Assembly (NCBI RefSeq): GCF_018777395.1
Contig: NZ_JAFJYC010000002.1
Location: 124,001 to 188,000, forward strand
Reading direction: 5' to 3'
From: Candidatus Sodalis endolongispinus
GTDB lineage: Bacteria > Pseudomonadota > Gammaproteobacteria > Enterobacterales > Enterobacteriaceae
DNA: 64,000 nucleotides
The notes under the pieces are model-generated. The model was not told where the DNA came from, searched no databases, and worked only from the letters and a program-made list of their open reading frames with translations. How positions within the stretch are numbered: the stretch's first letter is position 1; each line of letters starts with the position of its first letter. Positions 17,880 to 28,006 of this stretch are shown one piece after another. The position numbers and the translations under genes were made by a program.

Positions 17880-19449
17880 TTACACCACTGGCGTGTTGCG
17901 AATCAGGTAATCGAAGGCGCTGAGTGAGGCTTTGGCGCCTTCGCCCGCCGCGATGATGATCTGCTTGTAAGGCACGCAGGTGCAGTCGCCGGCGGCGTAG
18001 ATCCCCTTCACGCTGGTTTCACATCTGGCGTCAATGAGGATTTCGCCGGTCTGATTGCGCTCCACCGTCCCTTCCAGCCACTGCGTGTTGGGTAGCAGGC
18101 CGATTTGCACAAAAATACCCGCGACCGACAGCCGGTGCTCAGCGTCGCTGACGCGATCTTTATAACGTAAGCCGGTGAGCTTGCTGCCATCACCCTCAAC
18201 TTCCAGGGTTTGAGCATTGAGACAAATAGTTACGTTGGGCAGGCTGCGCAATTTAGCCTGCAACACGGCGTCGGCGCGCATTGCCGGCGCAAACTCCAGC
18301 AGGGTGACATGCTCAACCAGCCCGGCCAAATCAATGGCCGCTTCCACGCCGGAATTGCCGCCGCCGATAACGGCCACCCGCTTGCCTTTAAACAGCGGTC
18401 CGTCACAGTGTGGACAGTAAGTGACGCCGCGGGTGCGATACAGCTCCTCGCCCGGGACATTCATATTCCGCCAGCGCGCGCCGGTGGCGATAATAAGACT
18501 ACGCGCTTTCAGTCTGGCCCCGAAGGCGGTCTCAATTTGGTGCGGCTCGCCCGGAGCGGTAGCGGGGATAAGCCTGCTGGCGCTTTGCACATCAATAACA
18601 TCGACATCATACTCGTCCACGTGGGCTTTCAGCGACGTGGCCAGTATGGCGCCTTCGGTTTTCGGCACCGAGATATAGTTTTCGATGTCGACGGTATCCA
18701 GTACTTGACCGCCAAAGCGCTCGCCCAACAGACCGGTGCGAATCCCCTTACGGGCCGAGTAAACCGCCGCCGCCGCGCCCGCCGGGCCGCTGCCGATGAT
18801 CAATACATCATACAGCTCGCGTTGGTTAAGCGCCTGCGCCGCGCGCTGTTCCGCGCCGGTATCGATCTTATTAACGATTTCGCTCAGCGTCATCCGCCCC
18901 TGGCCAAAGGCTGCGCCGTTCATGAAAACGGCCGGAACGCCCATAATGTTACGTTCCTGTATCTCGTTTTGGAAAGCGCCGCCATCAATTGCGGTGTGGT
19001 GGATGCGCGGATTGAGAATCGCCATCAGGTTCAGGGCCTGTACCACGTCCGGGCAATTGTGGCAGGTCAGCGAGTAATAGGTTTCAAAATGAAATTCGCC
19101 GTCGAGCTGGCGGATTTGATCCAGCAGCGACTGCGCTTCCCCGCGAAGGGTGCCCGCCGGTTTGCAGCAGCGCCAGCACCAGCGAGGTAAATTCATGGCC
19201 CAGTGGCGAACCGGCGAAGCGCGGTCCGTGATCCGCACCGGGATTGGCGACCCGGAAAGACGGCTTACGCACCGGCAGGTGATTGTCTTCGCGCCAGGTC
19301 ACCTTGTCCGACAATTCGGCGATATCCGTTAGCAGCCCGCGGATTTCAGAGGATTTGGCGCCGTCGTCCAGCGCGGCAACCAACTCAACCGGCTTGGTCA
19401 GTTTCTCAAGATAGGCCTTGAGTTGGGTTTTCATCGTCGTGTCAAGCAT
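17880..19449 (-). pseudogene. ahpF: Alkyl hydroperoxide reductase subunit F, frameshifted
   Basis: Flavoprotein disulfide reductase that reduces AhpC with NADH. The start [20 protein letters not shown] at 19449 matches E. coli. The N-terminal thioredoxin-fold CxxC ([12 protein letters not shown]), FAD and NADH glycine motifs ([28 protein letters not shown]) and the redox CxxC ([11 protein letters not shown]) all survive. After LLQTGGHPS the frame changes to [10 protein letters not shown]. One extra base in a G4 run (19139-19142 on the plus strand) explains it. With one G fewer the protein would be full length (about 522 aa). It follows ahpC, itself broken. Confidence 0.9.
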
Positions 19450-19529
19450 GGTCTCTCCCGGGCAGTCTAAAACGGGCGCAGCGCACCCGCTAAGGCAAAT
19501 AACGTCAAAAAGTCAAACCAATGGCGAGG

Positions 19530-20093
19530 TTAAATTTTGCCAACCAAGTCCAGCGAAGGAGCAAGCGTAGCGTCGCCTTCTTGCCATTTTGCCGGGCAGA
19601 CTTCGCCGGGATGGCTGGCAACGTATTGCGCGGCTTTCACTTTACGCAGCAGCTCGCTGGCGTCGCGGCCGATACCTTCCGCCGTCACTTCAATGGCCTG
19701 AATGATGCCCTGCGGATCGACAATAAATGTGCCGCGATCGGCCAGACCTTCGTCTTCACGCAGGTTGTCGAAATTGCGCGTCAACGTCCCGGTCGGGTCG
19801 CCGATCATGGTATATTTGATTTTTGCAATGGTTTCGGAGCTGCTGTGCCAGGCTTTATGGGTAAAATGGGTGTCGGTCGAGACGGAATAAATGTCGACGC
19901 CCAGTTTTTGGAATGCGTCGTAGTGATCCGCCACATCACCCAGTTACGTCGGGCAAACAAAAGTGAAATCGGCCGGATAAAAGAAGAATACGCTCCATTT
20001 CCCTTCAACATCTTTGTCGGTGACCTGTACAAATTCACCGTTTTTGAACGCTTGGCTGCTAAAAGTCTTGATCTTGGTGTTAATTAAAGACAT
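19530..20093 (-). pseudogene. ahpC: Peroxiredoxin AhpC, nonsense codon after the active-site Cys
   Basis: Cytoplasmic two-Cys peroxiredoxin detoxifying H2O2 and organic peroxides with AhpF. The start at 20093 ([11 protein letters not shown]) and the peroxidatic site DFTFVCPT are present. TAA at 19944-19946 (codon 50) replaces the glutamate of CPTELGDV. The remaining frame to 19530 is complete and E. coli-like ([16 protein letters not shown], resolving Cys in GEVCPAKWQ). One GAA-to-TAA change inactivates it. The 80-bp gap to ahpF is the normal operon spacing. Confidence 0.92.
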
Positions 20094-20243
20094 TTTTTAC
20101 CCCCGTTTGATTGATGGGCCAAAATTAACAAATCATGCTCTGCCGATCCAATATGTAGATGTTATCGATTCAATCAGTCATACCTTTGTTGGCCGCCACG
20201 GCGACTGTCTAACGGCGCCGGCGGGCGCATAGCGGATTGACTT

Positions 20244-21150
20244 TTAACTTCTGGCGCTCATCAATAGCGCCAATCCGCGCCAGCGCGGCGTCAATTCCAG
20301 CGCCAGTTTGACCGCCAACGTGAGCGGCACCGCCAGCAGCGCACCGGTAAGGCCCAATAGGCTTTGCCAGATCAGCAGCGACAAAAAAACGGTGCAGAGC
20401 GACAAATCCAGACGACGGCCCATTAAAACAGGCTCCCACAGGAAGCTGAATACCAGGTTAATCAACAACAAAGCCGCCAATAATCACAGTCCGGTGGCGG
20501 GGCCGTTGAAGAGAAAGGCCAAGAGCAGGGGTGGGATGGCGGCAACGAGAGATCCCACCAGCGGAATAAAGTTTAATACGAAGGCCAACACCCCCCAGAT
20601 AAAGGCGAATTTCACTTTTAACAACAGCAGCGCGCCCCATACCTCCAGACCGATAAACAGACTGATGACCGTTTTCAGTGCCAAATAGCTTGTTACGCTA
20701 TCCAGTCCCTGTTGTAACGCCGACCACTGTGGTGATGGATCCTGCAACAGGCGTCGGCATTTGACCGCTAACGTCGGCGCATCCAGCAACATAAACACCA
20801 CCAGCATAAACACCATCGCGATGGCCGTCAGCATCCCCGAGATCCGGCCGACGGCGCGGGTCGCAATCGTAAGCAGCTGAGCGGGGTCAATCATGGCCCA
20901 CAACGACTCGACCGTTAACGTCATCCCGGCGCTTTGCAGGAAAGCGGGCACCGCCTGCAGTCTGTCGGTCAACAGCAGCGGAATGTAGGCGCTCATTTGC
21001 CGAAGTTCCGGCAGCGCCGCCATGATGATGCCCAGCGTGACCAGCAGCGCCAGGAGAATACTGACGCTAACGGCGATAATCGCCAATCCCCGCGGTACCT
21101 TGAGGCGTGCCAGCCGGTTGATAGGGCGCATCAGCACTAGAGCCAGACTA
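20244..21150 (-). pseudogene. tqsA: AI-2E family transporter TqsA-like, truncated and with a nonsense codon
   Basis: Inner-membrane protein related to TqsA, linked to autoinducer-2 transport. LLINLVFSFLWEPVLMGRRL and FIWGVLAFVLNFIPLVGSLV match that protein. TGA at 20484-20486 replaces a tryptophan codon (ATGL-stop-LLAALLL). The first 40 or so residues are missing because the gene is cut at about 21150 by the left end of the Mu-like element. No N-terminal piece was found beyond the element's right end, so further rearrangement has occurred. Confidence 0.8.
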
Positions 21151-21165
21151 TAGAGAAGTAATTTA

Positions 21166-21286
21166 TTTGATACTTACGGGAATTGGCGGGATCTGGCGGG
21201 AATTCGTGAGATTTCTTAGGCTTAGGATGATTTATGTATTTGATACCGATGAACAAAAAAGAGCCTATAGGCAAAACATTTGATAC
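21166..21286. repeat. Left-end transposase-binding repeats
   Basis: TTTGATAC at 21166-21173, 21239-21246 and 21279-21286, all on the plus strand. Together with the inverted right-end set this resembles the L1-L3 and R1-R3 MuA-site arrangement. Confidence 0.7.
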
Positions 21287-21366
21287 TCACCACTACGGCC
21301 TTAAAACCGCTTTAATACTTAAAAAACCCAACTCTTTTGGGTTTAGCCAGTGCATCAAGCACTGGC

Positions 21367-21899
21367 CTAATACTTATAATTTACTTCCTTCGTAAGGGTA
21401 CTACATTGCTTGATAGCATGTAAAATCTCTCTGACTCGATCAGCCGGTAGTTCCTGCAAACTTAAAGCAGCCGTCCGTTGTTCTCCTGAAAGCTTAAGTA
21501 AATCCAAGCCTCCTTGTTCCAGCAGCAATGCCAGTACTTCAGCGCCTTTACGCCCTAGCAATCTAGCTAGCTTTTTTCGCTCTACAGGCTCCAGCGATCT
21601 TAAATAGCATTAAGGTCTTGCAGGTCTTGATCATCAGGTAATGATACATCCTGCTGTGCCTGCTGACCATTTACCAGCCAGTCAATACCGACACTCTCTT
21701 TATGAGCAATAATCTGAACCATACTTAGCAATGGTTGCGTATTCTTGCTTAAGTGGTTATTCAAAGTTGATGTTGGAATCCCCCAGTCTTTTGCTGCCGC
21801 ACGGACACTTCTGTTACCTATAAGCATTCGTAGGCGATCTTTAAAACTTTCTTTTCCATCAAATTGCAAGGAAAGAGGCTTGCTTTTGGTGCTTGTCAT
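21367..21899 (-). pseudogene. Mu-like phage repressor (c-type), frameshifted
   Basis: Early repressor at the left end of the phage. The N-terminal part (start 21899) has a HTH: SVRAAAKDWGIPTSTLNNHL. The frame stops at DLNAI (21600), while the C-terminal half (LRSLEPVERKKLARLLGRKG through QELPADRVREILHAIKQC) is in another frame. A one-base loss near 21605 accounts for it. It is divergent from the ner remnant, as expected for repressor and ner. Loss of repressor function would be harmless because no transposase gene remains. Confidence 0.7.
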
Positions 21900-21942
21900 T
21901 TTCTTTTCCTATAACTAATTGAAAAAATAAGATTAACTTAAC

Positions 21943-21954
21943 TTGGTTAACCAA
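21943..21954. promoter_or_regulatory. Phage operator palindrome between repressor and ner
   Basis: Perfect TTGGTTAACCAA in the AT-rich 175-bp divergent promoter region, with related half-sites (TTAACTT, TTAAGTTAGG) nearby. Confidence 0.5.
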
Positions 21955-22074
21955 AGGGCTTTAACTGAAAAGAAAGATGCTAATTTGATTTACTTTGATT
22001 TAAGTTAGGATTATTGTCGTATCTACAGATAACACCAGCGTGTTATCGGTACGCTAACTGTTCAGGGTAATCGA

Positions 22075-22494
22075 ATGATGCTTAGAAATGAAGAAATAAA
22101 CCGCGACTGGCGCAGGGAGTACATTGTTGCGGCAGTACATGTGAAGGGATTCACGTTGCGGCAACTCTCGTTAGACGGTGGTGGTGATTGGGTATTCAAT
22201 AAAAACGGGCATTTTTACTCTCCCCAAGCACTCCATGCCGCAGGCGCTACCTATCAAGAAGATGGCAATATCCACGGGTCATTATGGGGCGGCCATCTTA
22301 GCGGATGGCTAAATAATACTTTTGTACGTGATATTCGATTGGGCCACATGCAGGAGGTTCAGGTATGGAAAGGACCAGGCATTCGCGATGAAGCCTCCTA
22401 TGTGATCACTGGCGTATACAACGGGAATGTTGATGCCTATGTGGATTATGTTCAGCGCCGTATCTTACAAAAAACGTTAACGGTAATTGGATAA
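22075..22494 (+). CDS. Chimeric ORF: Ner N-terminus joined to tail-fibre C-terminus
   Basis: The first 36 or so residues (INRDWRREYIVAAVHVKGF, TLRQLSL) match the start of Ner/Nlp, the small HTH regulator of Mu. At about residue 36 the protein switches to DWVFNKNGHFYSPQALHAAG, SLWGGHLSGWLNNTF and VQVWKGPGIRDEASYVITG, typical of the C-terminal end of Mu-type tail fibres. Codons stay in frame across the join, so one 139-aa ORF results from a deletion between ner and the tail-fibre gene. It is unlikely to work as either parent. The adjacent gene starts immediately after its stop. Confidence 0.75.
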   Translation: MMLRNEEINRDWRREYIVAAVHVKGFTLRQLSLDGGGDWVFNKNGHFYSPQALHAAGATYQEDGNIHGSLWGGHLSGWLNNTFVRDIRLGHMQEVQVWKGPGIRDEASYVITGVYNGNVDAYVDYVQRRILQKTLTVIG

Positions 22495-23031
22495 ATGTGT
22501 GGTTTATGTGATGAAAATATTAAAAACTTTAAGCGCTATCACTCTGATGCTGTTGATAAAAAATGGTTAGAACATGCTGTTGGGGCGATTTTTCTTATCT
22601 CGGAAGATGGTCAGGACTGGTATGCGTGCCAGAAAAGCTTTCAGCCCGATACGATGAAAGTCGAGTATGAAGCCGACGGAGTTATACGCTCGATGGGCTA
22701 TGATATCAGCGGTTTCTGTCCCGATGGATGCAGCATAGCCGAAGTATCCGAATGGCCTAAAGAGGCAGCCCTTAACCGGAAATGGTGTTTTATCGATGGT
22801 GAGGTTGTTCTACGCATCTATACGGCAGATGAGCAGAGAAAGCAAGCCATCCATAAACGAGACTATCTACTTGAGCAGGCAGCAAAAATTATAGCGCCGT
22901 GGCAGGATGCGGTAGAGCTGGAGATGGCTTCATAAGCCGAAAAAGCATCACTGATAGCATGGAAAAAATACCGAGTGCTGCTAAACCGTGCTGATATCAG
23001 CAAAGCGCCGGATATTGCGTGGCCGGAATAG
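22495..23031 (+). pseudogene. Tail-fibre assembly protein, nonsense near the C-terminus
   Basis: Caudovirales tail-fibre assembly chaperone. The opening MCGLCDENIKNFKRYHSDAV and the middle region CPDGCSIAEVSEW fit. TAA at 22933-22935 interrupts the frame, but the next 31 codons still encode the family's hallmark end ([20 protein letters not shown] then PDIAWPE). It starts at the base after the tail-fibre stop codon, the usual fibre/chaperone pairing. Confidence 0.75.
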
Positions 23032-23053
23032 CCACAGAAAGCAAAGTTGAATA

Positions 23054-23722
23054 TCAGGCTGCCCTGACAATGTAGTTAAACGCGACATTTCGCGGGCTGG
23101 TTTCTTCAGCCGTTCTTGTCACGCGAGATGAATCGAAATGCCATTTGGATGCAGTCCACCGGTCACTCCTTGAGGTTGCATCATAGTTCACTGAACCGCC
23201 ACCATCACAATATAATGCGCCTTTGGGAGGAAAATTCGATAAAATTGCCTGGTCGTCCATCGTCCACTGTGCCCATATTTTCTGCATGGCATCCGCTTGC
23301 GTACTTAATATCTTACGTCCGTTATCCACTTTTCGTCCAGCATCCCATCCCCGGATAAATTCGCCGCGTAAATCAGGGAGTTTTCCTGATGGATAGGCGA
23401 GTGCTAAGAGCGGTTATTTTTTCTTGTCGAATGGCTCACCGTTGCAGATAAACCAACCCGTTGGCGCACTTTCCGTTGGCCAAGGCAGGGGAACGCCTAC
23501 GGGGATTTCAGCGCGTAATACTTCAGGTGTCACAGCATGAACGTCAGTGGCGGTTAGCTGCACATCCTGAGTCAGTGTTTTACCGTTAATTTTACGCTGA
23601 TTGGGTGTTGCATTTTTAGCCAGATTTACTGTTTCCAACAAACCAAGGTTTTTCAAAATTAAGGTTTTTGCCAGTTTCCCGCCAGAGTAAGGGCTAATCA
23701 TGCCTTGGTAAGGCGAATGCAT
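23054..23722 (-). pseudogene. Second tail fibre (S'-like), N-truncated with nonsense codon
   Basis: Tail-collar/fibre protein on the opposite strand to the first fibre. GVPLPWPTESAPTGWFICNG is the collar motif. TAA at 23414-23416 replaces a tyrosine codon (FDKKK-stop-PLLALAYPSG), and then LPDLRGEFIRGWDAG continues in frame to VAFNYIVRAA. Opposed fibre genes recall the invertible G segment of Mu, where alternative S/U pairs face each other. The upstream part is lost at the IS element. Confidence 0.7.
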
Positions 23723-23871
23723 GGCAAAACAAGCAGCATTTGTCGCTTAAATAATAGCCAAAATGCCGATTTACAGCAAAAATCGAGGGTTTGATTGAAT
23801 TTTGAGCAGGTTTTAAGGGGGGTATGAACGGGCAAATCGCGCTACCGACCTTGCGTCGGCTAACATGAAAC

Positions 23872-25198
23872 TGATCTTGCCCCGCCATCTCCGTACAGCT
23901 TTTGTATCTTAAGTTAACGAAGCCCGCTGCCGCCGGTATTCTCTCGGAGAGTGATATCCCAGCGCGCTGTGCGGATGGTTTTCATTGTAATGCGTGAACG
24001 CTGCTGCAAGGTTTCGCAGGGCTGTTCTCGCATCCGGTTTTGGCATGAACGCGATATAGTCTTCCTTCATCGTCTTCACGAACCGTTCGGCCATGCCATT
24101 GCTCTGCGGGCTGCTCACCGCTGTTGTGCAGGGCTCCAGATCCAGTTCTCTGGCGAACCTCTGCGTTTCATGCGCGGTATACGCTGAACCGTTGTCCGTC
24201 AACCACTGCACCGCTGTATCGGGTAACCTGTCGCCGAAGCGCTTTTCTACCGACCTCAGCATCACATCCTGCACGGTCGAACTGTCGTAGCCTACAGTGC
24301 TCGCAGCCCAGTCTATGGCATCTCTGTCGCAGCAGTCCAGTGCGAAGGTGACCCGCAGTTTTTCACCGTTGTCGCAGCCGAACTCGAAGCCATCTGAACA
24401 CCAGCGCATATCGCTTTCTGCCACCGCGATCCTGCCCTTATGCTCACGCCTCGGCCGCTCTGGTTTTCAATGTAATAACAGCAGGTTATGCTCACACATG
24501 ATCCTGTAAAGTCGTTTCGCATTTACCGGCGTCAGTCCCTCTGCGCGACGTTGTTTACGCAGGATGCCCCACACCCGCCGATAGCCGTAGCTGGGCATAT
24601 CGCTGATGATGTCGAGGATGTCCGACAGTATTTCAGCGTCTGCTTCGTCATTACGCCGGTTACAGCGCCTGTCCTGCCAGTCGGCAGAACGCTTAATCCG
24701 CAGTGACAGCGGCGCACGCGACCCGCTCATGGCGCGGCTGACCTGTGCTATTCCCCGGCCTTTGGCAACAAGGGCGCGTGCGCTATCCATTTTCGTGACT
24801 GGCCGTACTCCACGGCTTCTTTTAGGATCTCAACCTCCATCGTCTTCTTGCCCAGAAGGCGCTGGAGCTCCCGGACCTGCTTCAATGCAGCTGCAAGCTC
24901 AGAGGCAGGAACAACGTCCTCCCCGGCAGTGAGGCTTCCTTCCTGATATTGCTTTTTCCACTTAAACAGCAGGCTTGGCTGGATACCGTGCAGTCGTGCG
25001 AGATGGGAGACATTCATGCCGGGCTCCATCCTCTGCTGAATAATGGCCATTTTTTCCTGAGGAGTTTTACGTTTACGGACTTCTTGACCTAACAGGATCC
25101 CGGTCATATCAAAATTGGCGTTAGTGTTAGACATATATTCAAGCCTATCTCTTATCTGGAGATACAGCTACTGTCTGGTGTTTCAGGGGGATAAATCA
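23872..25198 (-). mobile_element. IS2-group (IS3 family) insertion sequence, copy A
   Basis: 1327 bp with ends TGATCTTGCCCC and, inverted, TGATTTATCCCCC. OrfA (25134 to 24748, 128 aa) carries the leucine-rich HTH. OrfB (24790 to 23909) overlaps in another frame and holds the DDE domain ([28 protein letters not shown]). OrfB contains an in-frame TGA (LLLLH-stop-KPERP) where E. coli IS2 has arginine. It lacks the 9 bp (codons for AVA) present in copy C. The flanks show no target duplication. It sits inside the Mu-like remnant. Confidence 0.9.
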
Positions 25199-25247
25199 TT
25201 CATGATGTTTTAGGGACAATAAAAGCGTTACATCAGTACAGCAATTG

Positions 25248-25311
25248 GTATCAAATAATTTTTATTTGTGTGATTTTTGATCGTATCAAATATTTGCCTT
25301 TCGGTATCAAA
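25248..25311. repeat. Right-end transposase-binding repeats
   Basis: GTATCAAA at 25248-25255, 25283-25290 and 25304-25311, the inverse of the left-end TTTGATAC sites. The outermost copy is 12 bp from CTATAG, mirroring the left end. Confidence 0.7.
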
Positions 25312-25329
25312 TGATTTGCCGCGCTATAG

Positions 25330-26712
25330 TAGGCCGTTTTTTTTGCTCAGGGTATAAACATGACCTGCACAGGCGATTGCGGCGCTGTCAAAGTTTATCA
25401 CGCGCGGCGTGTCGGCAGGGCTCCGACAATGCGCGTCGAGCCGGGAGGCGCGTTGATCAGGCCTGCCGGCAGGTCAGACGACCCGGGGTGTGGGATAGTG
25501 GCGCAATCTTGCCGTTAAACCGCCAGCCGCATACCGTCAAACTACCTGCCCGTTGAGCCATCAGCAGTCAAACCGTCAACCGTCAACCGATAAACCGTCC
25601 TGCCGTCAGGGTGATAGACGGCGCGGGCGGCGGTTTGCTACCCGGCGGGGGTTTCAGACTTGCCATTTTATGATATGAGAAGTTTGGGCTATGTCCCGTT
25701 CAAACGCCGTAGCGGCCGGTGACAAAGCGGCAGAAGCCCGGTAAGCATTGGCGCCCAAGGCTTAAGACAAGCCACCGACATTCGCTTCTGGGCGGTTAGA
25801 ACGCCGGATAGGCATCGTGGCCGGCTAGCGAAAGCAATGGCGCGCCGGCGCTAGCGTGAGGCGGGCTGTCCACGCAGACAGTAGCGCCCGCTTCGTCGCG
25901 GATATTTCAGCCCGGCGCCCGCCTGGCGATAATAATGCGGGAGGATATGAACCGAAAGACGCTTGCTGGATCTTGTACGGCATAAACGACGTTTTCCCTT
26001 ATTCTTTTGGCGATTGACCAAATGGATGGCCGCCGGGCGAAGAAGGAAATATCGACGGCCCAAGGCACCTCTTGTTTGCGCAATCAACGGCTATAAGGGG
26101 AAGATTCACTCGCTAATATACACGCAGGTTAACGAACATATTCACCGGATAAGAAAGCTATCAATAATGCGGCATAACGCACATTTTGCCAGCAGTGTAG
26201 CCCTAATTTGGCCTGGAGATTTGCCACCTTCTTTACTGCCTTGTGCATTATACTGCAAGAGAAAAAAGCATACGCTAACCGTCAGCGATAGAAATCACTG
26301 CAGGTGAAATATTTCTTGAACATCAAAATGTCCTCTAATCAAACCGGGTTCGGGGTAACGGCCTTTTTACTCATTGGTAAATTAGCGGACAGAAGTGCGT
26401 CGATTTGTCACAATGGAATAGTGGCCCCGCGTCTATGAGTATGCGATTGTGAAGATAATGTTGGATTATAACGGCGCAATGGCGGTGCTAGCGTGAAACG
26501 CCGTGGGTATCCCACGCTTACCGCCGGCCACCAGTTAATTATTCTGTTCATAATTTACTCATAACAAGGTTTGTTTGCTGATTATTTAAAAGACATTGTG
26601 GCACAGATCGTCGCGGAATAGACTTTTGCAGAAGGGAAACCTGTTGCAAGGTGAAGGGGAATAGGGCAACGGACTGGCCCTTTGTCAGCCGCGTCCGGCG
26701 CTTGGCGTACAT
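25330..26712. other. 1.4 kb without recognisable genes
   Basis: Lies between the Mu-like right end and hns. In E. coli galU would be found next to hns, but no galU fragment could be seen. Short CCGTCAACCGTCAACCG-type reiterations occur near 25575. Probably decayed sequence. Confidence 0.5.
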
Positions 26713-26743
26713 AAAAAGACCCGCTGCGGGCAGCGGGTTTTTT
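26713..26743 (-). terminator. Terminator of hns
   Basis: ACCCGCTG and CAGCGGGT arms with a short GC loop, T-runs on both strands. Directly downstream of the hns stop codon. Confidence 0.85.
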
Positions 26744-26765
26744 GCAACTTGGATCGAACAGGCGA

Positions 26766-27173
26766 TTACAGCAGGAAATCTTCCAGTGCTTTGCCTTCTT
26801 CATCAATCGCTTTTTTGATTACCGCCGGGGTGCGGCCTTGGCCGGTCCAGGTTTTAACGTCGCCGTTCTCGTCGGTATACTGATATTTCGCCGGACGAGC
26901 GGCACGCTTGGTTTTACCCGCGGATTTGGAGGAACTCATCGACTGCAGCAATTCGTTCGGGTCGATGCCATCGGCAATCAACATTTCGCGGTATTGCTGT
27001 AATTTGCGCGTACGCTCCTCAATTTCAGCCTGGGCTTGACTATCTTCCTCACGGCGTTCATTGACAACGACCTCTAGTTTCTCCAGCATTTCTTCAAGAG
27101 TTTCCAGAGTGCATTCTCTGGCCTGTGCGCGCAGAGTACGGATGTTGTTAAGAATCTTTAGTGCTTCGCTCAT
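26766..27173 (-). CDS. hns: Nucleoid-associated silencer H-NS
   Basis: DNA-bridging protein that silences AT-rich genes. Residues 1-65 form the oligomerisation coiled coil ([20 protein letters not shown] start). Residues 90-135 form the DNA-binding domain with TWTGQGRTP (residues 108-116), the AT-hook-like loop. Length 135 aa against 137 in E. coli. Divergent from tdk, as in E. coli. AT-rich upstream DNA fits autoregulation. Intact. Confidence 0.97.
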   Translation of the reverse strand: MSEALKILNNIRTLRAQARECTLETLEEMLEKLEVVVNERREEDSQAQAEIEERTRKLQQYREMLIADGIDPNELLQSMSSSKSAGKTKRAARPAKYQYTDENGDVKTWTGQGRTPAVIKKAIDEEGKALEDFLL

Positions 27174-27804
27174 TGACTTAATCTCGAATATTATAAAGGG
27201 GGCGTTTCACCAATAATAGAGCGCTAGTTTATTTTCCGCAATACCCAGATTGTGATTAATTAAAAATATTCTTTATAAATGCCTGTGACCCAGCAACTGT
27301 AAATATACTGTGTTCGCCGGGCGAGGCAAAATTGATTCATCAGGTTACGTTTTTCCTTCAGGACGCCTTATGAGTGCATAATGCACTGCTGATTTCATTA
27401 TAAGGAAGGTTTATATCACCGTGCCAGCGGGGGGTTATAACCGCTGCGGCCCTGTTCAGAGGCTGAAAATAAAAGCTTTGCAGCATAATCTCCTGCGATT
27501 TTTATATCATCTGCGGTGGAACACTCCCCGGCGGTCTGGCTTGCCAGCGCGATAAATGTTGCCCGACGGCGCGCTATTACCGATTGCGCGGGCCGCTTTA
27601 GCCGGCTTGAAACTATAACCCGGCCGCCGTTGGCCGGTGATGCGCGTTTTTTATTGTTTTGTGGAAGCAAGTTATTGTCACCTGCGCTGATCGCTGCCGC
27701 TGGCTAGGGATTGCGGGCGCCGGGCCACCTTCATCCCACTGGCGAATATGATACACTCTCATCCTATTTATTTGGTCCTATCATTGAGACGGAGTGCCGT
27801 ACGG
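27174..27804. other. hns-tdk intergenic region
   Basis: Holds the divergent hns and tdk promoters, AT-rich near hns. No coding feature is supported. Confidence 0.5.
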
Positions 27805-28006
27805 ATGGCGCAACTCTATTTTTATTATTCTGCAATGAATGCCGGCAAGACAACCTCGCTGCTGCAGTCCTCCTATAATTATCAAGAACGCGGCATGCGC
27901 ACGCTGGTGTTCACGGCGGAAATCGACGATCGTCACGCCCGTGGTCAGATCCATTCACGTATCGGGCTGTCCTCTCCTGCGGCGGTGTTTGCTGCCGAAA
28001 CCGATA
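27805..28006 (+). pseudogene. tdk: Thymidine kinase, cut by an IS element
   Basis: Salvage kinase phosphorylating thymidine. [20 protein letters not shown] with the P-loop and [14 protein letters not shown] match E. coli Tdk. Only about the first 67 of 205 codons remain before IS copy B begins. The rest is not downstream of the IS, so the missing part was moved or deleted, not merely separated by a simple insertion. Confidence 0.93.

Larger units (their letters stand above)
21154..25323. mobile_element. Collapsed Mu-like prophage with both ends
   Basis: Three TTTGATAC sites at the left end and three inverted copies at the right end define a transposable phage. Each outermost site is 12 bp from a CTATAG flank (21148-21153 and 25324-25329), a possible target duplication. 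Inside are, in Mu order, the early repressor (minus), its operator region, the start of ner (plus), and then directly the late tail-fibre block. Everything between, normally some 30 kb of transposase, head and tail genes, is gone. An IS2-group element occupies the place expected for the invertase gene. About 2.8 kb of phage DNA remains. Confidence 0.8.

Noticed and set aside
18210..19190. 326-codon plus-strand ORF
   Set aside because: Lies wholly antisense to ahpF, which has unmistakable homology. Long shadow frames are common opposite GC-rich genes, and it has no recognisable domain.
25311..25556. Plus-strand ORF after the Mu-like right end as the missing tqsA start
   Set aside because: Neither strand there encodes a hydrophobic segment resembling the TqsA N-terminus.
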